From positions 1 through 41,163 of the forward strand of contig JALHNS010000014.1 in assembly GCA_022843445.1 (NCBI GenBank): DNA of 41,163 nt. The letters are read 5' to 3'. Below, in pieces: positions 28,798 to 37,368 of this stretch. The notes below the pieces were generated by a model. The model saw only the letters and a program-made list of their open reading frames with translations, did not search any database and was not told the origin of the DNA. The translations under genes were made by a program, and so were the position numbers. Each line of letters opens with the position of its first letter. Position 1 is the first letter of the stretch. Origin of the DNA: Gemmata sp. GTDB taxonomy: Bacteria; Planctomycetota; Planctomycetia; Gemmatales; Gemmataceae.

Positions 28798-29334
28798 ATG
28801 ATGAACGAGGAGCCGGCGTCACGGCACGAGCAGTTCTTGAGGCACTACTCGGCCCACGAACCCGCGATCCGGGCGTTCGTGCGGCGTCTGGTCCCCGCGC
28901 GTACCGACGTGCCGGACGTCATGCAGGAAGTGGCCCTCGTCCTGTGGAAGAAGTTCGAGAACGTGCCCGACCCCGACGACTTTCGCCGCTGGGCGTTCGG
29001 GGTGGCAAAGTACGAAGCCTTTTCGTGGCTCCGCGATAAGCGGCGAGATCGCCTCGTGCTTGCGGAAGACGTTCTCGAACAACTCGCACAGGACGCCACG
29101 GCACTCGAACCGGTCCTCGACTCCCACCGGGTTGGGTTGGAGGCGTGTTTGGAAAAGCTCCCTGCCGACCAAAGGGCGCTCCTGCTTGCCGCCTACGAAC
29201 CGGGCGCGCGCATTCAGGACGTCGCCGAGCGCAGCCGCCGAACGGTCGGAGGCTTCTACCAGTGGCTGCACCGCGTTCGGCTGCAACTGCTCGACTGCGT
29301 GCGCCGGGGAATCGCTCTGGAAGGTGCGAAATGA
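28798..29334 (+). CDS. ECF RNA polymerase sigma factor (Rhodopirellula/Verrucomicrobium type)
   Basis: The 178-residue product has region 2 ('FLRHYSAHEPAIRAFVRRLV', 'PDVMQEVALVLWKKFENVPD', 'FRRWAFGVAKYEAFSWLRDK') and region 4 ('CLEKLPADQRALLLAAYEPG', 'VAERSRRTVGGFYQWLHRVR'). The 'W.FGVA..EA..WLRDKRRD' wording is that of the TIGR02989-like family, which is common in Planctomycetes and Verrucomicrobia. Two ATGs in a row (28798, 28801) follow a GGGGGTG; either may be used. Its stop overlaps the next start by four bases (ATGA), so it is coupled to the anti-sigma-like gene. This is a different ECF group from the one at 27050. Confidence 0.93.
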   Translation: MMNEEPASRHEQFLRHYSAHEPAIRAFVRRLVPARTDVPDVMQEVALVLWKKFENVPDPDDFRRWAFGVAKYEAFSWLRDKRRDRLVLAEDVLEQLAQDATALEPVLDSHRVGLEACLEKLPADQRALLLAAYEPGARIQDVAERSRRTVGGFYQWLHRVRLQLLDCVRRGIALEGAK

Positions 29335-30371
29335 CCGACCCGCAACACGCGATCTGGCTGGAGCGGATCGCCCGCTACATCGAAGGGACGCTCCCGGCCG
29401 AGGAGTTGAAGCCACTCGAAGAGGCATTGCGAACCGATTCGGCACTCCGGCGGGTGTACTTGGAGTACGTCAATCTCGATTCGGCCATCGCTGCGGGTGC
29501 GGCGCTGCCGGAACACGAGTTCGTGGGGTTTGATGAACAGCCCGTCGAGCGTCCTCGCGCCCAGAATCTGCCAACAGTTCGTCGCCGCTGGGCGTCGTTC
29601 GCAGTAGGCGGAATGGCCGTGGCTGCCGCCGTCCTGATCGTCGTTTTCCTCGCACCCCCACAGCAAGTGCGAGCCGATCAGACCCTCCGCGATGCCGAGC
29701 AAGCGCTCCTCCTCCCCGTGGAGCGCGGATACGTCGTCGAGGTGCGGCGCGCGACGGACGACCCGGATGACACCCTGAGCACGCGGCGCATGCGGGTCTG
29801 GACGCACGGCGACCGTTTCCGCGTCGAGGTCGATCAGGACAACGACAGGTGGTCGTGGGGCCGCGACCTCGACGGGTCGGTGTGGGTCGTCGCCACCCCG
29901 CAGCGCGGCTTGAAGATCAACCCGGACGAAATCGGCCCGGCCCTGCAACGGCTCTGCGACCGCTACGGCCTGCAACCGAAATCGGTGCTGAACGACATGC
30001 TGACGGGTGCGGACCTGAACCAGCGCCCCGGCGACCCGAACCGCAAGACCGTGATCGTTCGCGGGCAGTTCCGCACCGGGTTCCACCGCCAGTGGCTCGA
30101 ATCGACCGAGCTGGAACTGGATGCCGCGACGAAGGTGATCCAGAAGTTCACCGTGAACCGGGCGGGCCCGGGCGGCGAGCAGGAGTCGCTCACCTTCGCA
30201 CTGACCGACACACGCCCGATCGACGAATCGCTGTACCGGCTCGAAGGCAACCTGACCCCGCCGTTCGAGGTTCTCGACCGGGACTCCCGGCCGGGGCGCC
30301 GCCGCACGATCCTCGGCACCCGGCTCGGCGGCGGCAACCACCGGTGGCTCGTCACCGGCAAAAAGCCCTGA
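29331..30371 (+). CDS. Anti-sigma / FecR-like membrane protein
   Basis: The product from the ATG at 29331 is 346 residues. The cytoplasmic N-terminus ('WLERIARYIEGTLPAEELKP', 'LRRVYLEYVNLDSAIAAGAA') resembles the helical anti-sigma domain seen before FecR in planctomycetes. A single membrane segment (FAVGGMAVAAAVLIVVFLAP) follows at ~88-107. The exported part (~115-346) is beta-rich and begins 'ADQTLRDAEQALLLPVERGY', a pattern like outer-membrane lipoprotein-carrier (LolA-like) folds seen fused to such sensors. The four-base overlap with the sigma gene and topology argue that it holds the sigma factor at the membrane until an exported signal is sensed. The signal is unknown. Confidence 0.82.
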   Translation: MTDPQHAIWLERIARYIEGTLPAEELKPLEEALRTDSALRRVYLEYVNLDSAIAAGAALPEHEFVGFDEQPVERPRAQNLPTVRRRWASFAVGGMAVAAAVLIVVFLAPPQQVRADQTLRDAEQALLLPVERGYVVEVRRATDDPDDTLSTRRMRVWTHGDRFRVEVDQDNDRWSWGRDLDGSVWVVATPQRGLKINPDEIGPALQRLCDRYGLQPKSVLNDMLTGADLNQRPGDPNRKTVIVRGQFRTGFHRQWLESTELELDAATKVIQKFTVNRAGPGGEQESLTFALTDTRPIDESLYRLEGNLTPPFEVLDRDSRPGRRRTILGTRLGGGNHRWLVTGKKP

Positions 30372-30402
30372 ACAACACCGGCCGTGACCGGAGGAACGCA
30401 TC

Positions 30403-31704
30403 ATGCGGATCGGGTCCGTCTGTTTACTGGTCGGCTGTCTCTTCGCCGCGTCGGGTTCAACCGCGCGCGGGGAGGATTGGCCGCAGTTTCGTGGTCCGAG
30501 CCTGTCCGGTCGCAGCCCGGACACGACGCTGCCGACCAAATGGAGCGACACGGAGAACCTCGGCTGGAAGGCCAAACTGCCCGGCCCCGGTTCGTCCAGC
30601 CCCATCGTCGTGGGCAAGCAAGTGTTCGTGACTTGCTACTCGGGCTACGGCGCGGGCGGTTCTTCCGACGACCAGAAGAACCTGCGCCGGCACCTCGTCT
30701 GCGTGGACGCCGAGAGCGGCAAGGACCTGTGGTCGAAGTCCGTCGCCGCGGTGCTGCCGGAGGACAGCTTCCGGGGGTTCCTCGCTCAGCACGGGTACGC
30801 CAGCCACACGCCGGCCAGCGACGGCGAGCGCGTGTACTGCTTCTTCGGCAAGACCGGCGTCGTGGCGTTCGACCTCGACGGCAAACAACTCTGGCAGACA
30901 AGCGTGGGAACGGGGTCGGCCACGAGCGGTTGGGGAACCGGGGCCAGCCCCATTATTCACGGCGATCTTGTCATCGTGAATGCCAGCGCCGAGAGCGGCA
31001 CACTCCGGGCGTTGAACGCGAAGACCGGCAAAGAAGTGTGGAAAGCGGACGGGGTGAAGAACACATGGTGTACGCCGGTCGTGGTGCAGACCAAAGAAGG
31101 TAAGCCCGAACTGCTCGTCACGGTGCCGGATGAGGTGTGGGGGTTCGACCCAGCCACCGGGAAGAAGCTCTGGTGGGCGAAAGTCGGCATCGGCGAATTC
31201 CCGATCCCCGGTGTGATCGCCGAGAAGGACGTGGCGTTCGTCGCCGGGGGCCGCGGCAAGGGGAGCGGTGCGGTCGCGGCGGTGCGCGGCGGCGGTCGGG
31301 GCGACGTGACGAAATCGCACGTCGTCTGGAAGAGCAACGAGTATTCGCCCGTGCCGACGCCGGTGCTGGTCGGGGGCAAACTGTACTGCCTGAACGACTC
31401 GGGTTTCGCCTTCTGTGTCGATGCCGCGACCGGCAAGCAGGTGTACAAGGAACGGCCACTCGGCGGCGGTGGCGGCGGTAACCGCAGCACCTACGGTTCG
31501 ATGGTGGAAGCGAACGGCAAGCTCTACGCCCTCAGCCGCACGGCCGGGGCGTATGTGATTGCCTGCGGGAGCGAGTACGAACAAATCGCCCGGAACTCGT
31601 TCGCCTCGGACAAGACCGACTTCAACGGCACGCCGGCGATCAGCAACGGGCGACTGTTCCTGCGGTCCAACACCCACTTGTATTGCGTGCGGGCGAGCAA
31701 ATAA
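30403..31704 (+). CDS. Secreted PQQ-type beta-propeller protein
   Basis: The ATG at 30403 has CGGAGG upstream and starts a signal peptide (CLLVGCLFAASGSTARG); total 433 residues. The mature protein starts with the signature 'EDWPQFRGPSLSGRSPDTTL' and contains PQQ blades 'LVCVDAESGKDLWSKSVAAV', 'VVAFDLDGKQLWQTSVGTG', 'LRALNAKTGKEVWKADGVKN' and 'FCVDAATGKQVYKERPLGG'. It is homologous to the frameshifted gene at 13058. Quinoprotein alcohol dehydrogenase-type metal and PQQ ligands are not obvious, so it may bind no cofactor. It is the first structural gene after the sigma/anti-sigma pair, with short gaps through 37345 suggesting one operon. Confidence 0.92.
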   Translation: MRIGSVCLLVGCLFAASGSTARGEDWPQFRGPSLSGRSPDTTLPTKWSDTENLGWKAKLPGPGSSSPIVVGKQVFVTCYSGYGAGGSSDDQKNLRRHLVCVDAESGKDLWSKSVAAVLPEDSFRGFLAQHGYASHTPASDGERVYCFFGKTGVVAFDLDGKQLWQTSVGTGSATSGWGTGASPIIHGDLVIVNASAESGTLRALNAKTGKEVWKADGVKNTWCTPVVVQTKEGKPELLVTVPDEVWGFDPATGKKLWWAKVGIGEFPIPGVIAEKDVAFVAGGRGKGSGAVAAVRGGGRGDVTKSHVVWKSNEYSPVPTPVLVGGKLYCLNDSGFAFCVDAATGKQVYKERPLGGGGGGNRSTYGSMVEANGKLYALSRTAGAYVIACGSEYEQIARNSFASDKTDFNGTPAISNGRLFLRSNTHLYCVRASK

Positions 31705-31718
31705 CCGGAGGACAACTC

Positions 31719-32168
31719 ATGGGTCGGTTCGGGATCGCGGCGTTCGGCTTCTCCGCCGCGCTGGTTGCGGTTCTCGCGTCATCGGGTTCGGCCGACGAGT
31801 CCATCGTCACCATCCAGAAGATCGAGAACGGCACCATCACGTTCGTCAAACGCAACACCGAAGACGGGGCGAAGGGGAAAGGGAAAGGAAAGGGCGGCGC
31901 GAAAGGCGGGGCCGGGGCGGTGACGCTCCCCGTGGCATCGGACGTTCAAGTGACGACGGCCCACCACACCCGCCGCACCGGGGCGTTCCACGTCGGTACG
32001 CCGGTCGGCGGCGGGCTGAAGAACAGCGCCCTTCGCAAACTCGAACCGGGGGCAATGGCCCGCATCGTGACGGACGGGAAGCAGGTGATCGAGTTGAACA
32101 TCGTGTTTGACGACGAGGACGGCAACACCGTCGTCGCCGTGCCGCCCAAACCCGCCCCGAAGAAATAG
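31719..32168 (+). CDS. Second small secreted K/G-rich protein
   Basis: From the ATG at 31719 (GGAGG upstream, 14 bases after the previous stop) the product is 149 residues: signal peptide (GIAAFGFSAALVAVLASSGS), 'ESIVTIQKIENGTITFVKRN', a basic 'GAKGKGKGKGGAKGGAG' tract, then a beta-rich tail ('VQVTTAHHTRRTGAFHVGTP', 'IELNIVFDDEDGNTVVAVPP') and a Pro/Lys end. The plan repeats that of the protein at 28333. The paired His and the Lys/Gly tract could bind metal or polyanions, but no function is known. Confidence 0.8.
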   Translation: MGRFGIAAFGFSAALVAVLASSGSADESIVTIQKIENGTITFVKRNTEDGAKGKGKGKGGAKGGAGAVTLPVASDVQVTTAHHTRRTGAFHVGTPVGGGLKNSALRKLEPGAMARIVTDGKQVIELNIVFDDEDGNTVVAVPPKPAPKK

Positions 32169-32188
32169 GCCCGCTCGCGGAGGACACC

Positions 32189-34636
32189 ATGCGATTCCTG
32201 ATTGCCTGCTGCGGATTGCTCGCGTTCCTGTCGCCGGCGTTGGCCCAACCGGCTGGTGACGCCTTCTTCGAGGCGAAGATTCGCCCGGTGCTGGTGAAGC
32301 ACTGCTACAGTTGCCACTCGGACGAGTCCAAGAAGGCGAAGGGCGGGTTGAAGGTCGATACCCGTGCAACGCTGCTGAAAGGCGGCGACAGTGGGGCCGC
32401 CGTAGTGCCGAAGTCGGTCGAGAAGAGCCTGCTGTACAAGGCCGTCGCCTACCACGACAAGTCGATGCAGATGCCGCCGGACGGGAAACTGCCCGATTCG
32501 GTGATCGCCGACTTCAAGAAGTGGATCGAGATGGGCGCTCCCGACCCGCGCGGGGCCAAGTCCGGGGTGCCGGTTCAAGCCAAGATCGACATCGTCAAAG
32601 GGCGGGACTACTGGGCGTACCGCGCGCCCACCAAGCCCGGCCTCCCGGCGGTTCGAGATGCCAACTGGTCGCTCACCGACATCGACCGCTTCGTCCTCGC
32701 GGGATTGGAGCAGAACAAACTCAAGCCGGTGAAGGACGCCGACGCCCGCACGCTGGTCCGCCGCTTACACCTGACGCTCGTCGGCCTGCCGCCGACGCCG
32801 GAAGCCGTCGAGCTCTGGTCCGCTCGACTTGCTGCCGCCACGACCCCGAAGGCAAAGCAGGAGGTCGTGAGCACACTCGCGGACGAACTGCTCGCCTCGT
32901 CGCGGTTCGGCGAACACTGGGGTCGGCACTGGATGGACGTGGCCCGGTTCGGCGAATCGACCGGCGGGGACGTCAACAACGTCACGCCCCATGCGTGGCG
33001 CTACCGGGATTACGTCCTCGACTCGTTCAACGCCGACACGCCCTACGACCGCTTCATCCTCGAACAACTGGCCGGCGACCTGCTCCCCGCTGCGAACCCG
33101 AAGGAATTCGCCACGAACGTTGTTGCCACCGGGTTCCTTGCCACCGGCGTGAAGCTGGTCAACGAGGAGGAAGGCCGACGGTTCTTCGCCGACATGGTGG
33201 ACGAGCAGATCGACGCGACCACCCGCGTGTTCCTCGGCACCACCGTGGCGTGTGCTCGGTGCCACGATCACAAGTTCGACCCCATCCCGCAGACCGATTA
33301 CTACGCGATAGCCGGCATCTTCCGCAGCACCGAGACGCACTTCGGGCTGTTGAAGTCCCAGGCCCGGCAGGCGAACCCGCTCATCGACCTGACGGGGATG
33401 GGACTGCCCGTGGTCGGCAAGCCGATCACGAAGGAGCAACTGGCGAAGCTGAAAGACGAACGCGACAAGGCGGCGGCGCTAGTGGACGACATCTTCCGCA
33501 GGCGGCGGGCGGGCGAACGAATCGCCCAGAGCGTGTGGCTCCGTTCCCGCACCGACCGGGACCGCACGCAGTTCGCCTACCAGCAGTACGACGAGAAGGG
33601 GAACCCGCGCGTCTTCGCAATGGGCGTGCAAGACCGCGAGTTGCCGGTCGAGACGTGGCTGAACGTGCGCGGTGAGCCGGACAAGTTCGGGCCGAAGGTG
33701 CCTCGGGGCTTCGTGCAGGTCGTCGCCAAACCCGGCAAACACACTCTCCCCACCACGAAGGGGAGCGGGCGGCTCGAACTGGCAAAGTGGATGGCCAGCC
33801 CCGAGAACCCGCTCACTGCACGGGTGATGGCGAACCGTGTCTGGCACCACCTCTTCGGGAGCGGCCTGGTCCGCAGCGTCGATGACTTCGGCGTGACCGG
33901 GGAGCAGCCCTCGCACCCCGAACTCCTCGACCACCTCGCACTGCGGTTCGTGGAACACAAGTGGTCCGTCAAGGCTCTCATCCGCGAGATAGTGCTGACG
34001 CGGGCGTGGCAACTCGCCGGCGACCACGACGAGGCCAACTTCGCCACCGACCCGGACAACCGCTTCCTGTGGCGCATGAAGCCCCGACGGTTGACGGCGG
34101 AAGCGATCCGCGACTCGATGCTGGTCGTGTCCGGTCGCCTCGACGAGAAGCGCCCGCTCGGGACGTTCCTCGTCAGTGTCGGGGAAGGGACCATCGGGCG
34201 CTCGGTGTTCGAGCCTGAGATTCGCAAGATCGAGGCGGACTGCCGGTCGGTCTATCTGCCGCGCGTTCGAAACGTGCTGCCGGAAATGCTCGACCTGTTC
34301 GACGCCCCCGACGCCAGCTTGGTGATGGGCGTGCGGGAGACGACCACCAGCCCGCTGCAAGGGCTGTACCTGATGAACAGCCCGTTCGTTCGCCGTCAGG
34401 CCGAAGGGTTGGCCCGGCGCGTTCAAGAGGCGAAGGGCAACGACCCGATCGCGACCGCCCACCTGTTGGCCTACGGTCGCCCGCCGACCGACAAACAGCG
34501 AGCCACCGCGAACGACTTCATGGCGAGCTTCAAGAAGGCTGCGACCTCCGAGAAACTCGCCGACATCGACCGCCGCAGCCTGCAAGCGTACTGCCACGCG
34601 CTGCTTTGCTCGGCCGAGTTCCGCATCCTCAACTGA
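32189..34636 (+). CDS. PSCyt1-DUF1549-DUF1553 cytochrome-like protein
   Basis: The 815-residue product has a signal peptide (FLIACCGLLAFLSPALA), PSCyt1 with the haem site 'VKHCYSCHSDESKKAKGGLK' (residue ~37) and 'KSMQMPPDGKLPDSVIADFK' (~95), DUF1549/PSCyt2 from 'DIDRFVLAGLEQNKLKPVKD' to 'ACARCHDHKFDPIPQTDYYA' (second CxxCH, ~355), and DUF1553/PSD1 ('MANRVWHHLFGSGLVRSVDD') to 'AYCHALLCSAEFRIL'. GGAGG lies 9 bases before the ATG. It is followed after 21 bases by a DUF1501 gene, the same pair as at 8661-12433. Both CxxCH sites being exported makes electron transfer plausible, but the substrate is unknown. Confidence 0.94.
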   Translation: MRFLIACCGLLAFLSPALAQPAGDAFFEAKIRPVLVKHCYSCHSDESKKAKGGLKVDTRATLLKGGDSGAAVVPKSVEKSLLYKAVAYHDKSMQMPPDGKLPDSVIADFKKWIEMGAPDPRGAKSGVPVQAKIDIVKGRDYWAYRAPTKPGLPAVRDANWSLTDIDRFVLAGLEQNKLKPVKDADARTLVRRLHLTLVGLPPTPEAVELWSARLAAATTPKAKQEVVSTLADELLASSRFGEHWGRHWMDVARFGESTGGDVNNVTPHAWRYRDYVLDSFNADTPYDRFILEQLAGDLLPAANPKEFATNVVATGFLATGVKLVNEEEGRRFFADMVDEQIDATTRVFLGTTVACARCHDHKFDPIPQTDYYAIAGIFRSTETHFGLLKSQARQANPLIDLTGMGLPVVGKPITKEQLAKLKDERDKAAALVDDIFRRRRAGERIAQSVWLRSRTDRDRTQFAYQQYDEKGNPRVFAMGVQDRELPVETWLNVRGEPDKFGPKVPRGFVQVVAKPGKHTLPTTKGSGRLELAKWMASPENPLTARVMANRVWHHLFGSGLVRSVDDFGVTGEQPSHPELLDHLALRFVEHKWSVKALIREIVLTRAWQLAGDHDEANFATDPDNRFLWRMKPRRLTAEAIRDSMLVVSGRLDEKRPLGTFLVSVGEGTIGRSVFEPEIRKIEADCRSVYLPRVRNVLPEMLDLFDAPDASLVMGVRETTTSPLQGLYLMNSPFVRRQAEGLARRVQEAKGNDPIATAHLLAYGRPPTDKQRATANDFMASFKKAATSEKLADIDRRSLQAYCHALLCSAEFRILN

Positions 34637-34657
34637 CCGCCCACGGAGACACCACCC

Positions 34658-36058
34658 ATGTTGAATCTGACCCGCCGCGAGGCACTGAAAGCGGCGTCTG
34701 CCGGTTTCGGTTACCTCGCCTTCTCCGGGCTGGCGACGCTCCACGCCGAGGTGAAGAAATCCCTGCTGGCCCCCCGTACTCCGCACTGGGCGGCGAAGGC
34801 GAAGCGGGTGATCTTCCTGTGCATGCGGGGCGGCCCGTCGCACATCGACACCTTCGACTACAAGCCGCAGTTGAAGAAGGACGACGGCAAGGCGTCGAAG
34901 TACGCCGGGTCGAAACTGTTCACCTCGCCGTGGGCGTTCCAACAACGCGGCAAGAGCGGGCTGTGGATCTCCGACCTGTACCCGGAGTTGTCGAAGCACG
35001 CGGACGACCTGTGCCTGCTGCGGGGGATGCACTGCGACCAGCCGAACCATGCCCAGGCGTTCGTGCAGATGCACACCGGCAACTTCCAATTCGTCCGCCC
35101 GTCGCTCGGGGCGTGGACCCTGTACGGCCTCGGCACCGAGTCCGACAGCCTGCCGGGGTTCATCTCGATCAACCCGCCCACGAGCGTCGGCGGGGCACAG
35201 AACTACGGCAGCGCGTTCCTCCCCGCCGCGTTTCAGGGCACGCGGTTCAACATCGCCGACAGCAGCGCCCGGAACCGCCCGGTGGACCGGATGCGGCGGG
35301 GCGAGACGAACCCGCTCGGCGTCAACCATGTCCGCAACGACCAGCTTTCGCCGAACCTCCAACGGCTCGAACTCGACCTGATTCAGCAGATGAACGGCGA
35401 GGCGATCTACCGCAACGGCCCGTCGCCGCTCGTGGACGGGGCCATCGAGAGCTTCGAGTTGGCGTTCCGCATGCAAGACGCCGTGCCGAAACTGATGGAC
35501 CTGTCGAAGGAGACGAAGGAGACGCTCGACCTGTACGGCATCGGCTCGGACCTCACGGACGGGTTCGGTCGGCAGTGCCTGCTGGCCCGGCGATTCGCCG
35601 AAGCCGGGGTGCGCTTCATCGAACTCGGCCACGGCACTTGGGACCAGCACAACAACCTGAACGACGGCATGACCAAGAACGCCGGCAACACGGACAAGCC
35701 CATCGCCGGCCTACTCGCCGACCTGAAGCGCCGCGACCTGCTCAAGGACACGCTGGTGATCTGGGGCGGCGAGTTCGGCCGCACGCCGCACTCGGACAAC
35801 GGCGACGGCCGCGACCACAACCACAAGGGCTACACGCTGTGGATGGCCGGCGGCGGCGTGAAGGGCGGCGTCTCGCACGGTTCGACCGACGAGTACGGCT
35901 ACGAGGCCGTCGCCGGGAAGGTCCACATCCACGACTGGCACGCCACCATACTGCACCTGCTCGGTCTCGACCACGAGAAACTGACGTTCCGCCACGCCGG
36001 CCGCGCGATGCGACTGACCGACGTGGGAGGCACCGTCGTCAAAGACATCCTCATGTAA
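34658..36058 (+). CDS. DUF1501 family protein, Tat-exported
   Basis: The 466-residue product has a Tat leader (LTRREALKAASAGFGYLAFS), 'RVIFLCMRGGPSHIDTFDYK' near residue 55, 'WGGEFGRTPHSDNGDGRDHN' near residue 368, 'GYTLWMAGGGVKGGVSHG', and the end 'RLTDVGGTVVKDILM'. It aligns end to end with the product of 11036-12433. The acidic and His-rich 'GDGRDHNH' is conserved across the family and could bind metal, consistent with the alkaline-phosphatase-like fold. The next gene starts 63 bases later with its own GGAG. Confidence 0.94.
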   Translation: MLNLTRREALKAASAGFGYLAFSGLATLHAEVKKSLLAPRTPHWAAKAKRVIFLCMRGGPSHIDTFDYKPQLKKDDGKASKYAGSKLFTSPWAFQQRGKSGLWISDLYPELSKHADDLCLLRGMHCDQPNHAQAFVQMHTGNFQFVRPSLGAWTLYGLGTESDSLPGFISINPPTSVGGAQNYGSAFLPAAFQGTRFNIADSSARNRPVDRMRRGETNPLGVNHVRNDQLSPNLQRLELDLIQQMNGEAIYRNGPSPLVDGAIESFELAFRMQDAVPKLMDLSKETKETLDLYGIGSDLTDGFGRQCLLARRFAEAGVRFIELGHGTWDQHNNLNDGMTKNAGNTDKPIAGLLADLKRRDLLKDTLVIWGGEFGRTPHSDNGDGRDHNHKGYTLWMAGGGVKGGVSHGSTDEYGYEAVAGKVHIHDWHATILHLLGLDHEKLTFRHAGRAMRLTDVGGTVVKDILM

Positions 36059-36121
36059 CCGCACGGTGTGTTGACCGAACTTGAACCAAGAACACCAACC
36101 CAACCTTCGGAGAAGACCGCA

Positions 36122-37345
36122 ATGAGATCGCTGACCGTTGGACTGATCGCGCTCGCCCTCAGCGGGCTGTATCCGGCTACCGCTTCGGCACAGAAAGGGA
36201 AGTTCCGCGACGACGCCGAGCGGTTCGGGTGGACCGAAGACCTGCCCGCCGCGATGAAGGAGGCGAAGCGGACCGGCAAGCCCGTCATCGTGATCCTGCG
36301 GTGCATCCCCTGAGCGGACTGTCAGGACTTCTACGGGCAGGTTGTCCGATTAGAGAAGTTCAAGGATCTTGCCGACCGGTTCGTCCGCGTGCGTCTGAGC
36401 CGCGTGATCGACGTCGATATCCACCAGTTGGAGTTCGACTTCGACCTGACCATGATGACGTTCTTCCTCAGCCCCGAGGGCCAGGTCTACAGCCGGTACG
36501 GCGGTCGGGATTCCAAGGACGCGGAGAACCGGCTGTCGCTCGCCGGCTTCCGCCACACGATGGAGTCGGTGCTGGCCGAGCACGCCAAAAAAGCTCCCCG
36601 GTTCGCCGAGCGGACGGTCGAGAAGCCTCAGTACCCGCGCGACATGAACATCGTGAAGCGAGGGTGCGTCCACTGTCACAACGTGAAGGAGCAACAGGAG
36701 AGTACCCTCGCCCGACTCGGTCGGTGGGACCGCGAGCAGGTGTGGCGGTTCCCGCCCCCGGACAACGTCGGCCTGATCCCCGACGTGGATCGCGGCAACG
36801 TGGTCAAGACGGTGACGCCGGAATCACCGGCCGCCAAGGCCGGTCTGAAATCCGGGGACCAACTCCGCTCCCTCAACCGGGTGCCGATCCACTCGTTCGG
36901 CGACGCCCTTTTTGCCCTCGACCGCGCTCCAGCGAAAGGCGGCATTGACGTGGCGTGGGAGCGGGACGGCAAGCCGATGACCGCCAAACTCGAACTGAGC
37001 GAGGGCTGGAAAAAGACGGACATCACTTGGCGGGCGTCGCAGCGGCATCGCATTCCGTCCCTCAAACTGTCCGGCGACGACCTGACGGCGGACGAGAAGA
37101 AGGCCCTCGGGTTGAAGCCGGGCCAACTCGCGTTCCGCCAGCAGAACGAGGTGAGTGCGCACGCGGCCAAGGCGGGATTCAAGGCCGGCGATGTCGTCGT
37201 GGGCGTCGACGACCTCGAACCCGAGTTGACGGTGTCGAAGTTCCTGAGTCTCGTTCGTCGCCAGTACCTCGTCGGCGATCAGGTGACCGTCCACATCATC
37301 CGGGACGGCAAGCGGCTCAAGGTTCCGATGAAACTCATTCAGTAG
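36122..37345 (+). CDS. Thioredoxin-like, c-type haem, double-PDZ protein; in-frame TGA, candidate selenoprotein
   Basis: The track splits this into 36068-36313 and 36389-37345, but both are in one frame, interrupted only by TGA at 36311-36313 (codon 64). Read through, it is 407 residues: signal peptide (VGLIALALSGLYPATASAQ), a thioredoxin-like domain (~30-150) with 'KPVIVILRCIP-TGA-ADCQDFYG', a haem-c site 'KRGCVHCHNVKEQQE' (182-186), PDZ 1 (~225-295, 'SPAAKAGLKSGDQLRSLNRV') and PDZ 2 (~330-405, 'AAKAGFKAGDVVVGVDDLEP'). The TGA replaces the first cysteine of the expected CxxC, making UxxC. CGGAC (36315-36319) can pair with GTCCG (36344-36348) just downstream, as a possible SECIS stem. GGAG precedes the ATG at 36122. 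Alternative: a nonsense mutation (TGC/TGT to TGA). Confidence 0.78.
36314..36348 (+). promoter_or_regulatory. Possible SECIS-like stem-loop after the in-frame TGA
   Basis: CGGAC/GTCCG closes a stem that can extend over 11 positions per arm with two mismatches and two G-U pairs, leaving a 12-base apical loop starting with G, a feature of bacterial SECIS elements. The loop begins only 12 bases after the TGA, shorter than in the E. coli fdhF element, and competing folds exist (GGAC 36325-36328 with GTCC; CCTGA 36309-36313 with TCAGG 36322-36326). Fold not computed. Confidence 0.35.
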
Positions 37346-37368
37346 TCGCGCGCTCTGGAGGAGCAAAC

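Noticed and set aside
33479-35650. 723-aa minus-strand ORF spanning two genes
   Set aside because: Antisense of the end of the DUF1553 gene and start of the DUF1501 gene; Arg/Val/His-rich with no motif.
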